Shown: positions 35,926-46,885 of the stretch, piece by piece
Layout: every line of letters begins with the position of its first letter
Numbering within the stretch: position 1 is the first letter of the stretch
Assembly: GCF_000829455.1 (NCBI RefSeq)
Contig: NZ_JXAK01000023.1
Coordinates: forward strand, 1 to 64,000
From: Gordoniibacillus kamchatkensis
GTDB taxonomy: Bacteria > Bacillota > Bacilli > Paenibacillales > NBRC-103111
Reading direction: 5' to 3'
Length of the DNA: 64,000 bases
Program-made: the position numbers and the translations under genes
The notes under the pieces: generated by a model
What the model was told of the DNA's origin: nothing
Seen by the model: the letters and a program-made list of their open reading frames with translations, nothing else
Databases searched by the model: none

Positions 35926-35949
35926 ATTCAAAATGTTTTATGGTATACT
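35922..35949 (+). promoter_or_regulatory. Promoter of tig
   Basis: TTGAAT (35922-35927), 16 bases, TATACT (35944-35949) with an extended -10 TG. It overlaps the stop codon of the upstream gene. Confidence 0.65.
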
Positions 35950-36048
35950 ATAATGGTTATAATTATGGCAACGCGTACGGACATGCCTTGCGTAAGCCGC
36001 AGTTCGTGAAATTACGTCAGCGTACATTTTTGGAGGGGAAAGCATAAA

Positions 36049-37410
36049 ATGAAAGCAACATGGGAAAAAATAGAGAAGAACGTAGGGGTTCTTGAAGTCG
36101 AAGTGGACGAGGCGCAAGTCGCTTCCGCACTCGACAAAGCGTTCAAGAAAGTGGTTGCGCGCGTCAGCGTACCGGGCTTCCGCAAAGGCAAAGTGCCGCG
36201 CCAGCTGTTTGAAAAGCGCTTCGGCGTCGAAAGCTTGTACCAGGACGCTATCGATATTATTTTGCCCGAGGCTTACGTACAAGCGGTCGAGGAAGCCGGC
36301 ATCGAGCCGGTAGACCGTCCGGAAGTGGATATCGAGCAGTTCGCGAAAGGCCAGCCGCTGAAGTTCAAAGCGAAAGTAACGGTCAAGCCGGAAGTGCAAT
36401 TGGGCGAGTATAAAGGCATCGAAGTGGAGGCGCAGGACTCCGAAGTAACCGACGAAGAAGTGGCGGAAGAATTGAACCGCCAGCAGCAGCGCCACGCAGA
36501 GCTGGCCACCAAGGAAGAGGGCGCGGCAGAGAAGGGCGACATCGCGGTTATCGATTTCGAAGGGTTCGTGGACGGCGAAGCGTTCCAGGGCGGCAAAGCG
36601 GAGAAGTATTCGCTCGAGCTCGGCTCCGGCAGCTTCATTCCAGGCTTTGAAGAGCAAGTCGTCGGCATGGAGAAAGGCCAGGAGAAAGAAGTCAACGTCA
36701 CTTTCCCGGAAGATTATCATGCCGATGAGCTGAAGGGCAAAGCAGCATTATTCAAAGTAAAGCTGCACGACATTAAGAGCAAAGTGCTGCCGGAGCTCGA
36801 CGACGAATTCGCGAAGGACGTCTCCGAGTTCGATACGCTGGAAGAGTACAAGCAGGACATCAAGTCCAGGCTGTCCGAGCGCAAGCAGGAAAGCGCGAAA
36901 GCGGCGCTGGAGACTGCTGTCGTGGAGAAGGCGGCTGCGAACGCGGAAGTGGACATTCCGCAAGCGATGATTGAGACCGAAGTCGACCAAATGCTGCGCG
37001 AGTTCGAGCGCCGCATCCGTTCCCAAGGCATGACGCTTGACCTGTACTACCAGTTCTCTGGCCAGAACGAGGACGCGTTGAAGGAACAAATGCGCGCCGA
37101 CGCCGAGAAGCGCGTGCGCAATAACCTCGTGCTTGAAGCGATCGCCAAAGCCGAGAACATCGAAGCTTCCGATGCTGACGTCGATGCCGAGCTGCAAAAG
37201 ATCGCCGACAGCATGAACCGCCCCGTAGCGGAGATTCGCGCTGCGGTCGAGGGAGGCGGCAACCTCGAAGGGTTGAAGCAAGACGTCGTCATCAGAAAAA
37301 CCGTCGAGTTCTTGACGGAAAACAGCGTTGCCGGAAGCGGCGCCGAAGCGGGCAAGCCGAAGAAGCCGCGGGCGACGAAGGCGAAAGAAGCCAAGGAAGA
37401 CAAGGAATAA
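36049..37410 (+). CDS. tig: Trigger factor
   Basis: The ribosome-associated chaperone and peptidyl-prolyl isomerase that meets nascent chains. The ribosome-binding signature [17 protein letters not shown] is near residue 45. The FKBP domain ([40 protein letters not shown]) spans about 160-245, and the helical chaperone arms follow. A lysine/alanine-rich tail ([18 protein letters not shown]) is extra compared with many homologues. Start ATG 36049 follows TGGAGGGGAAAGC. The gene is followed by its own terminator and clpP. Confidence 0.95.
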   Translation: MKATWEKIEKNVGVLEVEVDEAQVASALDKAFKKVVARVSVPGFRKGKVPRQLFEKRFGVESLYQDAIDIILPEAYVQAVEEAGIEPVDRPEVDIEQFAKGQPLKFKAKVTVKPEVQLGEYKGIEVEAQDSEVTDEEVAEELNRQQQRHAELATKEEGAAEKGDIAVIDFEGFVDGEAFQGGKAEKYSLELGSGSFIPGFEEQVVGMEKGQEKEVNVTFPEDYHADELKGKAALFKVKLHDIKSKVLPELDDEFAKDVSEFDTLEEYKQDIKSRLSERKQESAKAALETAVVEKAAANAEVDIPQAMIETEVDQMLREFERRIRSQGMTLDLYYQFSGQNEDALKEQMRADAEKRVRNNLVLEAIAKAENIEASDADVDAELQKIADSMNRPVAEIRAAVEGGGNLEGLKQDVVIRKTVEFLTENSVAGSGAEAGKPKKPRATKAKEAKEDKE

Positions 37411-37419
37411 ATATTATAA

Positions 37420-37460
37420 GGGTCAAGGCACGTATGCATAAGCGCGTGCCTTTGTTTTAT
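37420..37460 (+). terminator. Terminator between tig and clpP
   Basis: AAGGCACG, loop, CGTGCCTTTGTTTT. Confidence 0.7.
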
Positions 37461-37477
37461 CCTCCGCGCCTTCCAGT

Positions 37478-37506
37478 ATGACATCGGTACATAAATCTGA
37501 TACAAT
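37478..37506 (+). promoter_or_regulatory. Promoter of clpP
   Basis: ATGACA (37478-37483), 17 bases, TACAAT (37501-37506). I see no CtsR heptad repeat or CIRCE element around it. Confidence 0.55.
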
Positions 37507-37557
37507 AAAGTGAGCACCGAACCGCAAGGCTAAGGCGATGCAAAGGAGTTGAATCCC

Positions 37558-38142
37558 ATGAGTCTCATCCCAATGGTTGTGGAGCAAGAAGCGCGCGGGG
37601 AACGGTCGTACGACATTTACTCGCGGCTGTTGAAGGATAGAATCATTTTCATCGGAAGCGCCATCGACGACGACGTGGCGAACCTTGTTATCGCCCAACT
37701 GCTGTTTTTGGCGGCGCAAGATTCCGAGAAAGACATCAGCCTTTACATCAATTCTCCCGGCGGTTCCGTTACGGCGGGACTCGGTATTTACGATACGATG
37801 CAGTTCATCAAACCTGACGTATCCACCATATGCGTCGGCATGGCTGCAAGCATGGGCTCCTTGCTGCTGACAGCCGGCGCCAAGGGCAAGCGCTTTGCGC
37901 TTCCGAACGCCGAGGTTATGATCCACCAACCGCTCGGCGGCGTTCGCGGCCAAGCGGCGGACATCAAAATTCACGCCGATTGGATTATCAAAACGAAACA
38001 AAAGCTGAACGAGATTTACGTTCATCATACCGGACAGCCGTACGACAAGATCGAACGAGACACCGACCGCGACAACTTCATGAGCGCGGAGGAAGCGAAA
38101 GCTTACGGGTTAATTGATGAGGTAATCACTCAGACTAACTAA
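37558..38142 (+). CDS. clpP: ATP-dependent Clp protease proteolytic subunit
   Basis: A 194-residue serine peptidase that forms the tetradecameric chamber served by ClpX. Catalytic Ser in [11 protein letters not shown], His in MIHQPLGG, Asp in [12 protein letters not shown]. It starts at ATG 37558 with AAAGGAG upstream (an in-frame TTG at 37549 is too close to that site). It directly precedes clpX (16 bases), so protease and unfoldase are co-expressed, unlike B. subtilis where clpP is elsewhere. Confidence 0.95.
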   Translation: MSLIPMVVEQEARGERSYDIYSRLLKDRIIFIGSAIDDDVANLVIAQLLFLAAQDSEKDISLYINSPGGSVTAGLGIYDTMQFIKPDVSTICVGMAASMGSLLLTAGAKGKRFALPNAEVMIHQPLGGVRGQAADIKIHADWIIKTKQKLNEIYVHHTGQPYDKIERDTDRDNFMSAEEAKAYGLIDEVITQTN

Positions 38143-38158
38143 TCAAGGGGTGATCCGC

Positions 38159-39422
38159 TTGTTTAAATTTAACGACGAAAAAGGTCAGCTGAAGTGCTCG
38201 TTTTGCGGCAAATCGCAAGATCAAGTGCGCAAGCTGGTAGCCGGTCCCGGCGTATATATTTGCGACGAATGCATCGAGCTGTGCACGGAAATCGTCGAGG
38301 AAGAGCTCGGCCATGAAGAAGAGCTCGATCTGAAAGACGTTCCGAAGCCGAAAGAAATTCGCTCCATTCTGGACCAGTACGTCATTGGCCAGGACCAGGC
38401 GAAGAAATCGCTGTCCGTCGCCGTGTACAACCATTACAAACGCATCAACTCCCAGAACAAACTGGAAGACGTCGAGCTGCAGAAGAGCAACATTTTGCTG
38501 CTCGGTCCGACCGGCAGCGGCAAAACGCTGCTGGCCCAGACGCTGGCCAAAATTCTCAACGTTCCGTTCGCGATCGCGGACGCCACGTCTTTGACGGAAG
38601 CCGGCTACGTCGGCGAAGATGTCGAGAACATTTTGCTCAAGCTTATTCAAGCTGCCGATTACGATGTCGAGAAAGCCGAACGCGGCATTATTTACATCGA
38701 CGAGATCGATAAAGTTGCCCGCAAGTCGGAAAATCCGTCCATTACCCGTGACGTTTCCGGCGAAGGCGTGCAGCAGGCGCTGCTTAAAATTTTGGAAGGC
38801 ACGGTCGCTTCCGTACCGCCGCAAGGCGGACGCAAGCACCCGCATCAGGAGTTTATCCAGATCGATACGACGAACATTTTGTTCATTTGCGGCGGAGCGT
38901 TCGACGGCCTGGAGCAAATCATCAAGCGCCGCATCGGCAAAAGGTGATCGGCTTCTCCACCGAAGGCGGCAAAGGCGATCTGAAGCCGGGCGAGTACTTG
39001 TCGATGGTGCTTCCGGAAGACTTGCTCAAGTTCGGCCTCATTCCGGAATTTGTCGGCCGTCTGCCGGTCATTTCCACCCTCGAGCCGCTGGACGAAGCCG
39101 CGCTCGTGCGCATTTTGACCGAACCGCGCAACGCGCTCGTCAAGCAGTACCAGAAGCTGCTTGAGATGGATAACGTCGCTCTCGAGTTCAACGCCGAGGC
39201 GCTGGAGGCTATCGCTAAAGAAGCGATCAAGCGCAATACCGGCGCTGCGGGCTGCGGGCCATCATCGAGAAAATTATGCTCGATGTCATGTTCGAGGTGC
39301 CGTCCCGAACGGACGTCACGAATTGCGTCGTGACCAAAGAAGTGGTGGGCGACTCGATCGCGCCGGTGCTCGGTACGAAAGAAGAAAAGCCGAGCAACAA
39401 GAAGAAAGAAGAATCGGCGTAA
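38159..39422 (+). CDS. clpX: Clp protease unfoldase ClpX (frame broken near 38940 and 39246)
   Basis: The AAA+ unfoldase of ClpXP. The zinc-binding domain ([10 protein letters not shown]...[10 protein letters not shown]) is at the N-terminus, Walker [17 protein letters not shown], Walker [12 protein letters not shown], and the VEGGRKHP-type loop region ([13 protein letters not shown]). Two single bases are missing: one A in the A4 run at 38939-38942 (restoring RRIGKKVIGFS) and one C near 39246 (restoring [24 protein letters not shown]). With both restored it is a full-length protein of about 420 residues with an [13 protein letters not shown]-type tail. The start TTG 38159 ([13 protein letters not shown]) matches B. 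subtilis; GGGGTG lies 6 bases upstream. Confidence 0.92.
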
Positions 39423-39588
39423 AGAACCCTGGAAGTGATGCGAAGCTTCGAAGCCTATGCCGAGTGCTTTCCGGGAACCTCACAATTTTAACGCATACTA
39501 ATCACCCGGACAGCCTCCAATTCGTCCGGCGCCGCCTGGCGCCGGGCGGAGCGGAGGATGTTTTGGGTTCATGGGAGAGATCGCCTTC

Positions 39589-40686
39589 ATGTTCCATCGC
39601 ACAGAGACGAGGCCGGTGAAAGTCGGCAACTTGACAATCGGGGGCAGCAACGAAGTTATCATCCAAAGCATGTGCACGACGAAGACGGCCGACGTGAAAG
39701 CGACCGTAGCCGAAATTCACCGGCTGGAGGAAGCCGGCTGCCAAATCGTGCGCGTTACCGTCAACAACAAGGAAGCGGCGGAAGCGATCAAGGACATCAA
39801 GCGGCAAATTCATATTCCGCTTGTCGCCGATATTCATTTCGATTACCGTCTTGCGCTGGCTGCGATCGAGAACGGCATCGACAAGGTGCGCATCAATCCC
39901 GGCAACATCGGCCGCCGCGAGAAAGTCGAAGCGGTCGTCAAGGCGTGCAAAGAGCGTGGCATTCCGATCCGAATCGGCGTTAACGCCGGCTCGCTGGAAA
40001 ACCATCTTCTCGAAAAGTACGGCTACCCGACGCCGGAAGCGATGGTCGAAAGCGCGCTGTACCATATTCGCATTTTGGAGGAGCTCGATTTTCACGATAT
40101 TATCGTATCGTTGAAAGCGTCCGACGTTCCGATGGCGATCGCCGCTTATTCGAAGGCGGCCGCCGCTTTCAATTACCCGCTGCACCTTGGCATTACGGAA
40201 GCGGGGACGCTGTTCTCCGGCACGGTGAAAAGCGCTGCCGGCATCGGCACGCTGCTGCACATGGGCATCGGCTCGACCGTCCGCATTTCGCTCAGCGCCG
40301 ATCCCGTCGAAGAAGTGAAAGTTGCGCGCGAGCTGCTGAAAACATTCGGCCTCATCACCAATGCGGCGACGCTCGTCTCTTGCCCGACGTGCGGCCGTCT
40401 CGACATCGACTTGTTCTCCATCGCCAACGAGGTGGAGGAGTACATTTCCAAAATCAAAGTGCCGATCAAAGTGTCGGTGCTCGGCTGCGCTGTCAACGGG
40501 CCGGGCGAAGCGCGCGAGGCGGATATCGGCATCGCCGGAGCCCGCGGCGAAGGCATGCTGTTCCGCTACGGCGAAATGGTGCGCAAAGTGCCCGAAGACG
40601 AGCTGCTGAACGAGCTGAAGAAGGAAATCGATGTGATCGTGAAAGCCTACGAAGAAACGGGTGTCATCCCCGGCCGCAAACATTAA
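39589..40686 (+). CDS. ispG: 4-hydroxy-3-methylbut-2-enyl diphosphate synthase (IspG/GcpE)
   Basis: The penultimate enzyme of the MEP isoprenoid pathway, a [4Fe-4S] reductase acting on methylerythritol cyclodiphosphate. N-terminal TIM-like domain with [12 protein letters not shown] and RINPGNIG; C-terminal cluster-binding domain with CPTCGR and [19 protein letters not shown], giving the three Cys ligands and Glu. The start ATG 39589 has GGGAGAG upstream; the frame opens 18 bases earlier at 39571. It is not in the B. subtilis clp-lon neighbourhood; here it is followed by its own terminator. Confidence 0.93.
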   Translation: MFHRTETRPVKVGNLTIGGSNEVIIQSMCTTKTADVKATVAEIHRLEEAGCQIVRVTVNNKEAAEAIKDIKRQIHIPLVADIHFDYRLALAAIENGIDKVRINPGNIGRREKVEAVVKACKERGIPIRIGVNAGSLENHLLEKYGYPTPEAMVESALYHIRILEELDFHDIIVSLKASDVPMAIAAYSKAAAAFNYPLHLGITEAGTLFSGTVKSAAGIGTLLHMGIGSTVRISLSADPVEEVKVARELLKTFGLITNAATLVSCPTCGRLDIDLFSIANEVEEYISKIKVPIKVSVLGCAVNGPGEAREADIGIAGARGEGMLFRYGEMVRKVPEDELLNELKKEIDVIVKAYEETGVIPGRKH

Positions 40687-40696
40687 ACGCCATATT

Positions 40697-40742
40697 TGCC
40701 AAAACAACGCCGAACCTGCGCTAGCGGGTTCGGCGTTGTTGC
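40697..40742 (+). terminator. Terminator of ispG
   Basis: AACAACGCCGAACC, loop, GGTTCGGCGTTGTTG. Confidence 0.75.
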
Positions 40743-40815
40743 CGTATAAAGGCGGTTTCATTAGCGAATACATAAGGTTATGACAATATTTTGCAACGAA
40801 AAGGAGATTCGCGAA

Positions 40816-41619
40816 ATGAACCGGCATAAGACGAAAACAGTTATTTTGCAGACGATGAGCTTGTTGCTATTATGGGGGCTTTGCCCGGGGGCCGCTTGGG
40901 CCGAACCTGCCGCATTCCCCGCCGCGCCGGAGGTTATGCCGCCCGTACCCGCCAAGAAGCTCGCCATCGTGATCGACGATTTGGGCAACGGCATGGCCGG
41001 GACGGAGGACATTATCGAGCTGCCGATCCCGCTTACGGTAGCGATTATGCCGTTTTTGTCGACGACGAAGCGGGATGCGGAGTGGGCGCATGCCAAGGGC
41101 AAGGCGGTTATCGTCCATTTGCCGATGGAGCCGCTCCGGGGCATGAGCCGCTCGCTCGGACCCGGGGCGATTACGACGAATTTGAGCGACGAAGAAATCA
41201 GGCGGCGCGTCGAAGCGGCTATCGACGAAGTGCCGTTCGCCGAAGGCGTCAACAACCATATGGGCTCGAAAGCGACATCGGACGAGCGGGTGATGCGCAT
41301 CGTGCTCGAGGTTTGCAAAGAGCGCGGCTTGATTTTTCTCGACAGCAAGACGAATTACTTCAGCGTAACCGGGAAAATCGCCCGCGAGCTCGGCGTTAAA
41401 TATGTCGAGAACGAGCTGTTCCTGGACGACGTCGCTTCCGCCGCACATGTGCAAAAGCAAGTCGGCGAAATCAAGAAGCGCCTGCAAAAGCAGGAAACCT
41501 GCGTCGTGATCGGCCACGTCGGCAGGCCCGGCAAGAAGACGCCGCAAGTGCTGCGCGAAGCTATTCCCGAGCTGGAGCGGCAGACGCGGTTTGTCACCGT
41601 CCGAGAACTCGCTCGATAA
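40816..41619 (+). CDS. Divergent polysaccharide deacetylase (YibQ family)
   Basis: A 267-residue exported protein of the divergent polysaccharide deacetylase family. A signal peptide (LLLLWGLCPGAAWA) is followed by the metal-site core: LAIVIDDLGNGMAGTE, VAIMPFLSTTK, VIVHLPMEPL, NNHMGSKATSD, FLDSKTNYFS and CVVIGHVGRP. It probably acts on cell-wall or exported glycans. It starts at ATG 40816 after AAAAGGAG. The 3' end overlaps the convergent amidase gene by 26 bases. Confidence 0.85.
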   Translation: MNRHKTKTVILQTMSLLLLWGLCPGAAWAEPAAFPAAPEVMPPVPAKKLAIVIDDLGNGMAGTEDIIELPIPLTVAIMPFLSTTKRDAEWAHAKGKAVIVHLPMEPLRGMSRSLGPGAITTNLSDEEIRRRVEAAIDEVPFAEGVNNHMGSKATSDERVMRIVLEVCKERGLIFLDSKTNYFSVTGKIARELGVKYVENELFLDDVASAAHVQKQVGEIKKRLQKQETCVVIGHVGRPGKKTPQVLREAIPELERQTRFVTVRELAR

Positions 41620-42376
41620 GCAAATATTGCCCGATTCCTTCAGCCAGCGCCTGAACGATGCGCTGCTGCTCGTGGCTGGTCGTTAGCCGCGACCGGTCGG
41701 AGGCGTTCGTCAAGTAGCCCAGCTCGACAATGACGGCGGGACATGCCGCATGGTTGAGCACATAATACGTGCGGCCGACGGCCGGAGCTCTGCTGTTGGT
41801 GCCGTATACGCGATTCAACGATTGCTGGATAAGAGCCGCCGCCAACCGGCTGGAGGTGTCACGCTGGTGCAGCACCACCGGACCGCTTTGTCTAGGATCG
41901 GACGACGTATTGAGGTGCAGGCTGACGAGCAGCTTCGGCCTAAGCTCGTTGGCCAGTCCCGTACGCTGCGCCAAATCGCGTTTATGGCGGCTCGGAATGC
42001 GCAGCCACCGGTTATCGTCGCTAAGCGCGTAGTCTCCGGTTCGGTTAAGGGCGACGATCAGATGTTTGGCCGCGAGCGACCGATACAAGCTTTTGGCAAG
42101 CGCCAGATTGAGATCCTTTTCGAGCCAGGGGCCGTGCGAAGCGCCGCCGTCGACCCCGCCGTGGCCGGCATCGATCACGACGTCCGGGTTCGGCAAATAG
42201 ATCTCCGCAGGGGCGGCGGCAACCGGCACGGCGAATGAGAGAACGGTTAGCCAGCAGGCGAGCAAGCAATATAAGAGTTTGTATAGCGGCGCTATATGAC
42301 CTTGCTTATATGTTATCGGTAAACGGGCTTGTCTTGAAGACGGCGTAAGCCGCTTATCATCGTTCATCAAGCGCAT
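41594..42376 (-). CDS. N-acetylmuramoyl-L-alanine amidase (CwlD-like, Amidase_3)
   Basis: A zinc amidase that cleaves the bond between MurNAc and the peptide stem. Membrane-anchoring hydrophobic segment (LLYCLLACWLTVLSFAVPVAAA) near residues 30-50, then VVIDAGHGGVDGGA with the first His, LEKDLNLALAKSL with Glu, VSLHLNTSSD with the second His, and AVIVELGYLTNASDR with the catalytic Glu. Size and anchor resemble CwlD, which makes the muramic-lactam of spore cortex; SpoIIP/LytC-type alternatives are larger. The start is uncertain between ATG 42385 and 42376; the latter has AAGGGA at better distance. Confidence 0.82.
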   Translation of the reverse strand: MRLMNDDKRLTPSSRQARLPITYKQGHIAPLYKLLYCLLACWLTVLSFAVPVAAAPAEIYLPNPDVVIDAGHGGVDGGASHGPWLEKDLNLALAKSLYRSLAAKHLIVALNRTGDYALSDDNRWLRIPSRHKRDLAQRTGLANELRPKLLVSLHLNTSSDPRQSGPVVLHQRDTSSRLAAALIQQSLNRVYGTNSRAPAVGRTYYVLNHAACPAVIVELGYLTNASDRSRLTTSHEQQRIVQALAEGIGQYLLIERVLGR

Positions 42377-42549
42377 CACTCCCATTCCCTTATCGTTATA
42401 AGTTATCGTGCGCCTAGAAACGCTCCTCGATTCCGCTATGTATTGCCAGCCAAAAGTTTATGCCGAATGCGGATTAGCCGGAACTTTCCAAGGAAATACT
42501 AGGTGGAAGGATACTATTACCGCCCGCAGGATAAGGAGGCGCATCGTGC

Positions 42550-44265
42550 ATGAGTTTAAGCGTGATTTTGATGTTGGTGCAAGTGTTTTTTGCCGTCGTT
42601 ATCGGCCTGTATTTTTGGAACTTGCTGCGCAACCAGCAGACGAACCGGTCTGCCGTCGATAGAGAATCCAAGAAGGAGCTGGAGAAGCTGCGCAAACTCC
42701 GCTCGGTGTCGCTGACGAAGCCGCTTGCCGAGAAAACGCGTCCTTCCTCGATGCAGGACATCGTCGGCCAGAAAGAAGGCCTTAAGGCGCTAAAGGCCGC
42801 GCTGTGCGGACCGAACCCGCAGCACGTGCTCATTTACGGCCCGCCCGGAGTAGGCAAAACCGCCGCCGCCCGCGTCGTTTTGGAAGAAGCGAAGAAGAAT
42901 CCGGATTCCCCGTTCCGGTTCGATTCCAAATTTACCGAAATCGACGCCACGACGGCGCGTTTCGACGAGCGCGGCATCGCCGACCCGCTCATCGGCTCCG
43001 TTCACGATCCGATCTATCAAGGAGCGGGAGCGATGGGCGTCGCCGGCATTCCGCAGCCGAAGCCGGGAGCCGTGACGAAAGCGCACGGCGGCATTTTGTT
43101 TATCGACGAGATCGGCGAGCTGCACCCGATTCAAATGAACAAGCTGCTTAAAGTGCTCGAGGACCGCAAAGTATTTCTCGAGAGCGCGTATTATAATTCG
43201 GAAGACGCCAACATTCCGAATTATATTCACGATATTTTCCAGAACGGTCTTCCCGCCGATTTTCGCCTTGTCGGGGCGACGACCCGGACGCCGCAAGAAA
43301 TTCCGCCGGCGATCCGCTCCCGCTGTCTGGAAATCTTTTTCCGCCCGCTGCTGCCGGACGAAATCGGCGAAATCGCCGATAACGCGCTGCGCAAAATTGG
43401 CTTCCCGGTCAATCCGCAAGCCGTCGCCGTCGTCAAAAAGTACGCCACGAACGGGCGCGAAGCGGTCAACATTATTCAGCTCGCGGCCGGCATCGCGCTT
43501 ACCGACAAGCGCGACCACATCACGGCAGCCGATATCGAATGGGTCGTCCATTCGTCGCAAATCCCGCCGCGCCCGGAGCGCAAAGTTCCGCCGGAGCCGC
43601 AGGTCGGGCTCGTCAACGGGCTTGCCGTGTACGGTCCGAATATGGGGACGCTGCTGGAGATCGAGGTCATCGCCATCGCGGCGGCTGCGCCGGGAGCCGG
43701 CAAGTTCACCATTACCGGGGTCGTCGACGAGGAAGAGATGGGGGGCGGCCAACGCACGTTGCGGCGCAAAAGCATGGCCCGCGGCTCGGTGGAAAACGTC
43801 CTGACAGTGCTGCGCAATCTTGGCTTGCCGACTTCCGACTACGATCTGCATATCAACTTCCCCGGCGGCACGCCGATTGACGGCCCGTCTGCGGGAGTAT
43901 CGATGGCAACGGCCATTGCCTCGGCAATTTACAACGTGCCGGTCGACAACAAGCTGGCCATGACCGGGGAAGTGAGCATTCACGGCAAAGTGAAGCCGAT
44001 CGGCGGCGTCGTCGCCAAGGTGGAGGCTGCTTTCCAAGCCGGGGCGACGCGAGTTATCGTGCCGAAGGAGAATTGGCAAGAAATTTTCGCCGATTTGCAA
44101 GGCGTTCAAGTGATCGCGGTGGAGACGATCGAGGAGGTGCTGCACCACGCCCTTGGCCTCGAAACGAAGCGGGCGGCGCGCCAGCCATCCAAGCCCTTCG
44201 AACTTGTCGTGCCGCGGGATATGCCGGTGCTGCATGCAAACGCCTCGAATGAAGCACAATTGTAA
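42550..44265 (+). CDS. lonB: Lon-like ATP-dependent protease LonB
   Basis: A 571-residue membrane-anchored Lon-like protease, in B. subtilis expressed in the forespore and linked to sigma factor control. An N-terminal transmembrane helix (VILMLVQVFFAVVIGLYFW) replaces the LonA N domain. AAA module with Walker [12 protein letters not shown] and Walker B ILFIDEIGEL. Protease domain with DGPSAGVSMA (catalytic Ser) and KPIGGVVAKVEAA (Lys). It starts at ATG 42550 after AAGGAGGCG. It lies upstream of lonA as in B. subtilis, separated by a terminator. Confidence 0.93.
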   Translation: MSLSVILMLVQVFFAVVIGLYFWNLLRNQQTNRSAVDRESKKELEKLRKLRSVSLTKPLAEKTRPSSMQDIVGQKEGLKALKAALCGPNPQHVLIYGPPGVGKTAAARVVLEEAKKNPDSPFRFDSKFTEIDATTARFDERGIADPLIGSVHDPIYQGAGAMGVAGIPQPKPGAVTKAHGGILFIDEIGELHPIQMNKLLKVLEDRKVFLESAYYNSEDANIPNYIHDIFQNGLPADFRLVGATTRTPQEIPPAIRSRCLEIFFRPLLPDEIGEIADNALRKIGFPVNPQAVAVVKKYATNGREAVNIIQLAAGIALTDKRDHITAADIEWVVHSSQIPPRPERKVPPEPQVGLVNGLAVYGPNMGTLLEIEVIAIAAAAPGAGKFTITGVVDEEEMGGGQRTLRRKSMARGSVENVLTVLRNLGLPTSDYDLHINFPGGTPIDGPSAGVSMATAIASAIYNVPVDNKLAMTGEVSIHGKVKPIGGVVAKVEAAFQAGATRVIVPKENWQEIFADLQGVQVIAVETIEEVLHHALGLETKRAARQPSKPFELVVPRDMPVLHANASNEAQL

Positions 44266-44317
44266 CAGCTTAGGTTTCGCCCGGAGCGGCTGCGAGCGCG
44301 GGGCTTAGTCGATACGA

Positions 44318-44378
44318 TCGCACTCGCCGGCGGAAACGGCGCGCGCCGTCTTCCGTCGGCGCTCGCCGCTTTTTTGCT
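44318..44378 (+). terminator. Terminator of lonB
   Basis: A long GC-rich stem CGCCGGCGGAAACGGC, GCGC, GCCGTCTTCCGTCGGCG, then TTTTTTG. Confidence 0.6.
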
Positions 44379-44428
44379 CCGTCGGAAAGAGAAGCTGTGC
44401 CTATACTTTGGCGTTTACCCTTGCCGGA

Positions 44429-44458
44429 TTGGTGTTTTGGAAACGCATTTGATACAAT
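44429..44458 (+). promoter_or_regulatory. Promoter of lonA
   Basis: TTGGTG (44429-44434), 18 bases, TACAAT (44453-44458). Confidence 0.5.
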
Positions 44459-44518
44459 GAGCTAAAAGCCGTGCGCGCCTTGCGCGCCGCTAAAGGCAAG
44501 CCGTACAGGAGGTGCAAC

Positions 44519-46857
44519 ATGGGTCCGAACAAAGCGAAAATACGGCGCCTGCCGCTTCTGCCCTTGCGGGGGTTGCTCGTTTACCCGAGCATGGTGCTGC
44601 ACTTGGATGTCGGACGGGAAAAGTCCGTGCGTGCGCTGGAGCGGGCGATGGTCGACGACAGTATGATATTGCTGTGCACCCAGTCCGAGATCAATATCGA
44701 AGAGCCTTCCAAAGAAGACATATATCGGGTCGGAACGATTTCCAAGGTGCGCCAAATGCTGAAGCTGCCGAACGGGACCATTCGCGTCCTCGTCGAAGGC
44801 ATCATGCGCGCGGAAATTACCGAGTTTCTAAGCAACGAGGACTATTACGAAGTTCACGCCAAAGAATTGCCCGAGCTGCAAGAAACGAATCCCGAGATCG
44901 ATGCGCTGATGCGGACGGTGCTGAACCAGTTCGAGCACTACATCAATCTTTCCAAGAAAGTGACGCCGGAAACGCTCGCCGCAGTGTCCGACATCGACGA
45001 GCCCGGCCGGCTGGCGGACGTAATTTGCTCCCATCTGTCGCTCAAGATCAAGGATAAACAAGATATTCTCGAAACCGTCGATGTGCAGCAGCGGCTGGAG
45101 AAGCTGCTGAACATTTTGAACAACGAACGCGAAGTGCTCGAGCTGGAACGCAAAATTAGCCAGCGCGTCAAAAAGCAGATGGAGAAGACGCAAAAAGAGT
45201 ACTATTTGCGCGAGCAAATGAAGGCGATTCAGAAAGAGCTCGGCGAGAAGGAAGGTCGCGCCGGCGAAGCCGAGGAGCTGCGCAGCCAGCTGGAGGAAGC
45301 GGGCGTTCCGGACAAAGTGCGGGAGAAGATCGAGAAGGAGATCGACCGGCTGGAGAAATGCCGGGAACGTCCGCCGAGGGCGCCGTCATCCGCAACTATA
45401 TCGACTGGCTGCTCTCCCTTCCGTGGTCGAAGCGGACGGAGGACGATCTCGACATCCGCAAAGCCGAGGACATTTTGAACGAGGACCATTACGGCCTGGA
45501 GAAGCCCAAAGAGCGGGTGCTTGAATATCTGGCCGTGCAGCAGCTCGTGCAGAAGCTGAAAGGGCCGATTCTATGCCTCGTCGGACCGCCGGGGGTCGGC
45601 AAAACGTCGATCGCGCGCTCCATCGCCCGCTCGCTCGGACGCCAGTTCGTGCGCATTTCGCTCGGCGGCGTCCGCGATGAAGCGGAAATTCGCGGCCATC
45701 GCCGCACGTATGTCGGTGCGATGCCGGGCCGCATTATCCAAGGGCTCAAAAACGCCGGCTCGAACAATCCGGTCATGCTGCTCGACGAGATCGACAAAAT
45801 GGCGATGGACTTCCGCGGCGATCCGGCCTCGGCGCTGCTGGAGGTGCTCGATCCGGAGCAAAACAGCACTTTTAGCGATCATTTCATTGAAGTCCCGTTC
45901 GATTTGTCGAGCGTCATGTTCGTGACGACGGCCAACGCCGTTCACAACATCCCGCGGCCGCTGCTCGACCGGATGGAAGTGCTTTATATTCCCGGCTATA
46001 CGGAGCTCGAGAAAGAGCAGATTGCCCGCAAATATTTGCTGCCCAAGCAGCGCAAAGACCACGGGCTGAAGGAAGAGCAGCTGGCCCTCGATGACGCGGC
46101 GGTGATGAAGGTCATTCGCGAATATACGCGGGAAGCGGGCGTGCGCAATCTCGAGCAGCAGCTGGCCGGCATTTGCCGCAAGGCCGCCAAGGAAATTGTC
46201 GCGAACCCCGAGCGCAAAGTCCACGTGACGACAGACAGCTTGCACGATTACCTCGGACCGGCAAAGTTCCGCTACAACTTGGCCGAAGAGCGCGATCAGG
46301 TCGGAGCCGTGACGGGGCTGGCGTGGACGGAGGTTGGCGGCGAAACGCTCGTCATCGAAGTGACCGTCATGCCGGGAACCGGCAAGCTGACGCTCACCGG
46401 CAAGCTCGGCGACGTCATGAAAGAGTCGGCGCAGGCGGCGTTCAGCTATACGCGCTCGCGGGCTTTGGAGCTTGGCATCGCGCCGGATTTTCACGAGAAG
46501 AACGATATTCATATTCACATTCCGGAAGGCGCCATTCCGAAGGACGGCCCGTCGGCGGGCATAACGATGGCGACGGCGCTCATTTCGGCGCTCACGAACA
46601 TTCCGGTTTCCCGCGCGGTCGCCATGACCGGGGAAATTACGCTGCGCGGCCGCGTCCTGCCGATCGGCGGATTGAAGGAAAAATCGCTCGCCGCTCACCG
46701 CGCCGGCATTCGCAAAGTGCTGCTGCCGAAAGACAACGAGAAAGACTTGCAGGAAGTTCCGGAATCGATCAAAAACGATATGACGTTTATCCCGGTGAGC
46801 CATATGGACGAAGTGCTGGAGCAAGCTCTCGTCAAGCCGGTCGAAATAGGAACGTAA
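44519..46857 (+). CDS. lonA: ATP-dependent protease LonA (frame broken near 45357)
   Basis: The soluble hexameric Lon protease that degrades damaged and regulatory proteins. N domain with [24 protein letters not shown], coiled segment with [18 protein letters not shown], Walker [14 protein letters not shown], Walker [10 protein letters not shown], protease Ser in [10 protein letters not shown] and Lys in [11 protein letters not shown]. One A is missing in the run at 45356-45358: adding it turns RLEKCRERP into [23 protein letters not shown], continuous with the second frame. It starts at ATG 44519 behind AGGAGGTG. About 780 residues when repaired, normal for the family. Confidence 0.93.
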
Positions 46858-46885
46858 TGTTGACGCGGAAAATGTGGTGGTTGCT

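Noticed and set aside
37440-37560. CtsR or CIRCE heat-shock operator before clpP
   Set aside because: I looked for GGTCAAA heptads and the CIRCE inverted repeat and found none.
38930-45360. Programmed frameshifting in clpX and lonA
   Set aside because: No slippery heptamer with a downstream structure that would act by a fixed rule; the same kind of loss occurs in many unrelated genes here, and homologues are in one frame.
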